From NCBI GenBank assembly GCA_018713665.1, contig DVOI01000013.1, positions 1-35,183 on the forward strand: DNA of 35,183 bases, in the 5' to 3' direction. The position numbers and the translations under genes were made by a program. A model generated the notes under the pieces. It had not been told where the DNA came from. It did not search any database and was given only the letters and a program-made list of their open reading frames with translations. Positions 34,103 through 35,183 of this stretch are shown here, in pieces (position 1 is the first letter of the stretch; each line of letters opens with the position of its first letter). The DNA comes from Ornithoclostridium faecigallinarum. Its GTDB lineage: Bacteria > Bacillota > Clostridia > Christensenellales > UBA3700.

Positions 34103-34135
34103 CTATTTGACGCCGCGCCGTCGTATCGTCTTCAT
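34103..34135 (-). CDS. Possible 10-residue leader peptide
   Basis: ATG at 34135 preceded by the strong site GGAGGAGGGCGAGT encodes MKTIRRRGVK and stops with TAG. A near-consensus promoter (34197-34169) lies just upstream, and a perfect 11-bp GC-rich hairpin (34026-34063) lies 40 bases after the stop. Three consecutive Arg codons (CGA CGG CGC) in a tiny ORF with a strong ribosome binding site recall attenuation leader peptides. It may instead be the remnant of a decayed gene. Confidence 0.3.
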   Translation of the reverse strand: MKTIRRRGVK

Positions 34136-34168
34136 ACTCGCCCTCCTCCGATCTTTGTCCGCACTTCA

Positions 34169-34197
34169 AGTATACAACGGGTTTTGCCACATGTCAA
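34169..34197 (-). promoter_or_regulatory. Distal promoter in the gap upstream of the helicase
   Basis: TTGACA (34197-34192), 17 bases, TATACT (34174-34169). It would start transcription near 34162, upstream of the 10-codon ORF. Confidence 0.75.
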
Positions 34198-34278
34198 GAC
34201 GGAGTGTACATATTTCTTCTTTTGGGCGTTTGATGTACCGAGATTGTCCCATTGGCAAAAAAAGTCTCTTTTCCGCGC

Positions 34279-34968
34279 TCAATTCATGCGCTGTCCGACA
34301 TAGATTGCCCTGCACTCGTCGAGGGCGACGCACCCCAAGACGCCGCTCAAATATACGCCCGTGTCCAAATGCACTTTGCAATAGTCGGCGATGTTCGGGC
34401 TGTCTGTCTTTGCGCCTTTGCGCGGATAGAACACGATTTCGTCTCTGTTCGTCAAATACCTGACGGGCGTATGCCCGAACAGTACGCATTTGCTCTCTTC
34501 GGGCAGTACGTCTTTGTCTTTGAAGCGGCGGTCGTAGACGAGTTGTTCGCCCGTCGCCTTTGACGGGTGCAACGCCTTTCCGTCAATGATGGGCACACCG
34601 GCGTGCACGCCGATGAAGTTTTGCCCTTCCGCATAAAACGGCAGCGAATCAATTGCGTCCACCGTCTCCCAATCGAGCAACCGCCCGTCCTCGAACCGAT
34701 TGCGCAGCTTGTCGAGCACCGTGTCGTAATCTTGCGCCTCAGCCATCAACGCGCGATAGTGTTTGACGAAGTCGTATTCGTGATTGCCGGCGATGCAGAT
34801 TGCGTTCGGCATCGAAAACAACAGTTTGGCAAGACGCACGCCGTCCGGTCCCTTGTCGAGGATGTCGCCCAGCACAAACAACCTGTCTCCGCCGCCGAAT
34901 TTGATCTTGTCCATCAAGCGGCAGAACAGCTCATAGTGTCCGTGTATGTCCGAAATGCAATACTCCAT
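34279..34968 (-). CDS. PPP-family metallophosphoesterase (serine/threonine phosphatase-like)
   Basis: 229 residues. The two-metal site is complete: DIHGH (Asp7, His9), GDILDKGP (Asp35), GNHEYD (Asn62, His63), a later VHAGVP and GHTPV. The fold and size match bacterial PPP phosphatases and ApaH-like enzymes, which act on phosphoproteins or dinucleoside polyphosphates; which of these cannot be told here. The start at 34968 is fixed by the metal-binding motif at residue 7. Only 6 bases separate the -10 box from the ATG and there is no ribosome binding site, so the mRNA is predicted to be leaderless. Confidence 0.92.
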   Translation of the reverse strand: MEYCISDIHGHYELFCRLMDKIKFGGGDRLFVLGDILDKGPDGVRLAKLLFSMPNAICIAGNHEYDFVKHYRALMAEAQDYDTVLDKLRNRFEDGRLLDWETVDAIDSLPFYAEGQNFIGVHAGVPIIDGKALHPSKATGEQLVYDRRFKDKDVLPEESKCVLFGHTPVRYLTNRDEIVFYPRKGAKTDSPNIADYCKVHLDTGVYLSGVLGCVALDECRAIYVGQRMN

Positions 34969-34974
34969 ACGTCG

Positions 34975-35003
34975 ATTATATCACATCTCTTCAACGGTGT
35001 CAT
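34975..35003 (-). promoter_or_regulatory. Promoter giving a leaderless phosphatase mRNA
   Basis: ATGACA (35003-34998), 17 bases, TATAAT (34980-34975), with TGA before the -10 (extended -10). The ATG begins 7 bases after the -10 box, at the expected +1. Confidence 0.75.
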
Positions 35004-35040
35004 TCCCTGCCGCGGCTTTCGCGCTTCGCGCTCCTTCTCT

Positions 35041-35070
35041 GATAGTTGCGACACAATTTTATGGACACTC
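35041..35070. repeat. Possible terminal repeat of an insertion sequence
   Basis: The stretch containing TTGCGACACAATTTTATGGA followed by CACTC is AT-rich compared with its surroundings and resembles the GACACAATTT...GGACAC ends I associate with IS256-like (mutator) elements. The partner end would be outside the window. This is pattern recall only. Confidence 0.3.
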
Positions 35071-35099
35071 ATTAAATAATGGTATTAGCAGCAGAAAAT

Positions 35100-35130
35100 A
35101 AGCGTATGAGTTCAGATAACCCATACGCTT
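35100..35130 (-). terminator. Hairpin downstream of the right-edge partial gene
   Basis: A perfect 9-bp stem AAGCGTATG / CATACGCTT with an additional inner GTT/AAC pairing. On the minus strand it is followed by ATTTTCT, a weak T-run. It lies 17 bases after the stop of the partial ORF at 35147. Confidence 0.55.
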
Positions 35131-35146
35131 CCTATTTGAAAAATAT

Positions 35147-35183
35147 TTAGCACGCAAACACGACGGTTTTGACGTATTCAAAA
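35147..35183 (-). CDS. Partial C-terminus of an unidentified gene at the right edge
   Basis: The minus-strand frame entering from the right edge reads FEYVKTVVFAC and stops with TAA at 35149-35147. The following hairpin fits a 3' end. Eleven residues are too few to identify the product; the IS-like sequence next to it makes a transposase possible. Confidence 0.35.
   Translation of the reverse strand, partial: FEYVKTVVFAC

Larger units (their letters stand above)
33693..34278. other. 586-bp gene-poor region upstream of the helicase operon
   Basis: The only long gap in the window. Reading on the minus strand it holds three successive promoter-like sequences (34197-34169, 33985-33957, 33810-33782), a possible 10-codon ORF, a GC-rich 11-bp hairpin at 34026-34063, and four smaller hairpins between 33822 and 33951. 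No conventional protein gene is convincing on either strand. The plus-strand open frames here lack ribosome binding sites. Confidence 0.7.

Noticed and set aside
33676..34463. Plus-strand ORFs of 94 and 168 codons in the gap
   Set aside because: There is no ribosome binding site and no recognisable domain. One overlaps the helicase start and the other overlaps the phosphatase gene.

Overview
The window looks like chromosomal DNA of a GC-rich, low-redundancy Clostridia (Firmicutes) genome, possibly an uncultured gut lineage related to Christensenellales; that placement is inferred from gene content and promoter style, not from a marker-gene search. Support comes from strong AGGAGG-type ribosome binding sites, near-consensus sigma-A promoters with a 17-base spacer standing in otherwise GC-rich DNA, a secA-prfB pair, a KtrAB system, a YerC/TrpR-like regulator, glutamine synthetase III and an ANTAR protein. 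No tRNA, rRNA or CRISPR array was seen.

Layout. Only one operon is on the plus strand: an amino-acid ABC transporter (600-3118) followed by a TrpR-family regulator (3115-3402), ended by a bidirectional terminator. Everything else reads leftwards. From left to right these are: a partial acidic protein at the edge; a GH30 glycosidase, Sir2 deacetylase and zinc-ribbon membrane protein transcript (6425 to 3477); a MATE transporter, aldose-1-epimerase-like protein and YbaK deacylase transcript (9287 to 6536); KtrB-KtrA potassium uptake; a second MATE transporter; secA-prfB-tsaD; and pyrG.

The nitrogen block spans 20275-27571. It holds a type I glutamine synthetase with an ANTAR RNA-binding regulator, and a type III glutamine synthetase in one operon with a split, archaeal-style glutamate synthase made of separate glutaminase, FMN/Fe-S and GXGXG genes.

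The most notable regulatory observation is that the pyrG and glnN (GSIII) leaders each contain an intrinsic terminator between promoter and start codon. Each also carries an overlapping, mutually exclusive 5-bp hairpin with the same hexaloop AAAGGC, with A at position 1 and G at position 4. That is the hallmark of an ANTAR antitermination target, and the only ANTAR gene in the window lies between the two leaders.

The right part (27727-33692) is a tightly overlapping trio. A 1178-residue SF2 helicase of the type usually fused to plasmid and phage adenine methylases, but lacking the methylase, is followed by a MoxR-like AAA+ ATPase and a protein combining an HExxH metallopeptidase motif with a VWA/MIDAS domain. 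Upstream of it lies 586 bp with three stacked promoters, a possible 10-codon leader peptide and a probable structured RNA. This is the best candidate for an undescribed chaperone or conflict system. A PPP-type phosphatase with a predicted leaderless mRNA and the possible end of an insertion element close the window.

The other striking item is the substrate-binding lipoprotein at 600-1484. Its two half-domains are in the reverse of the family order, so it reads as a natural circular permutation.
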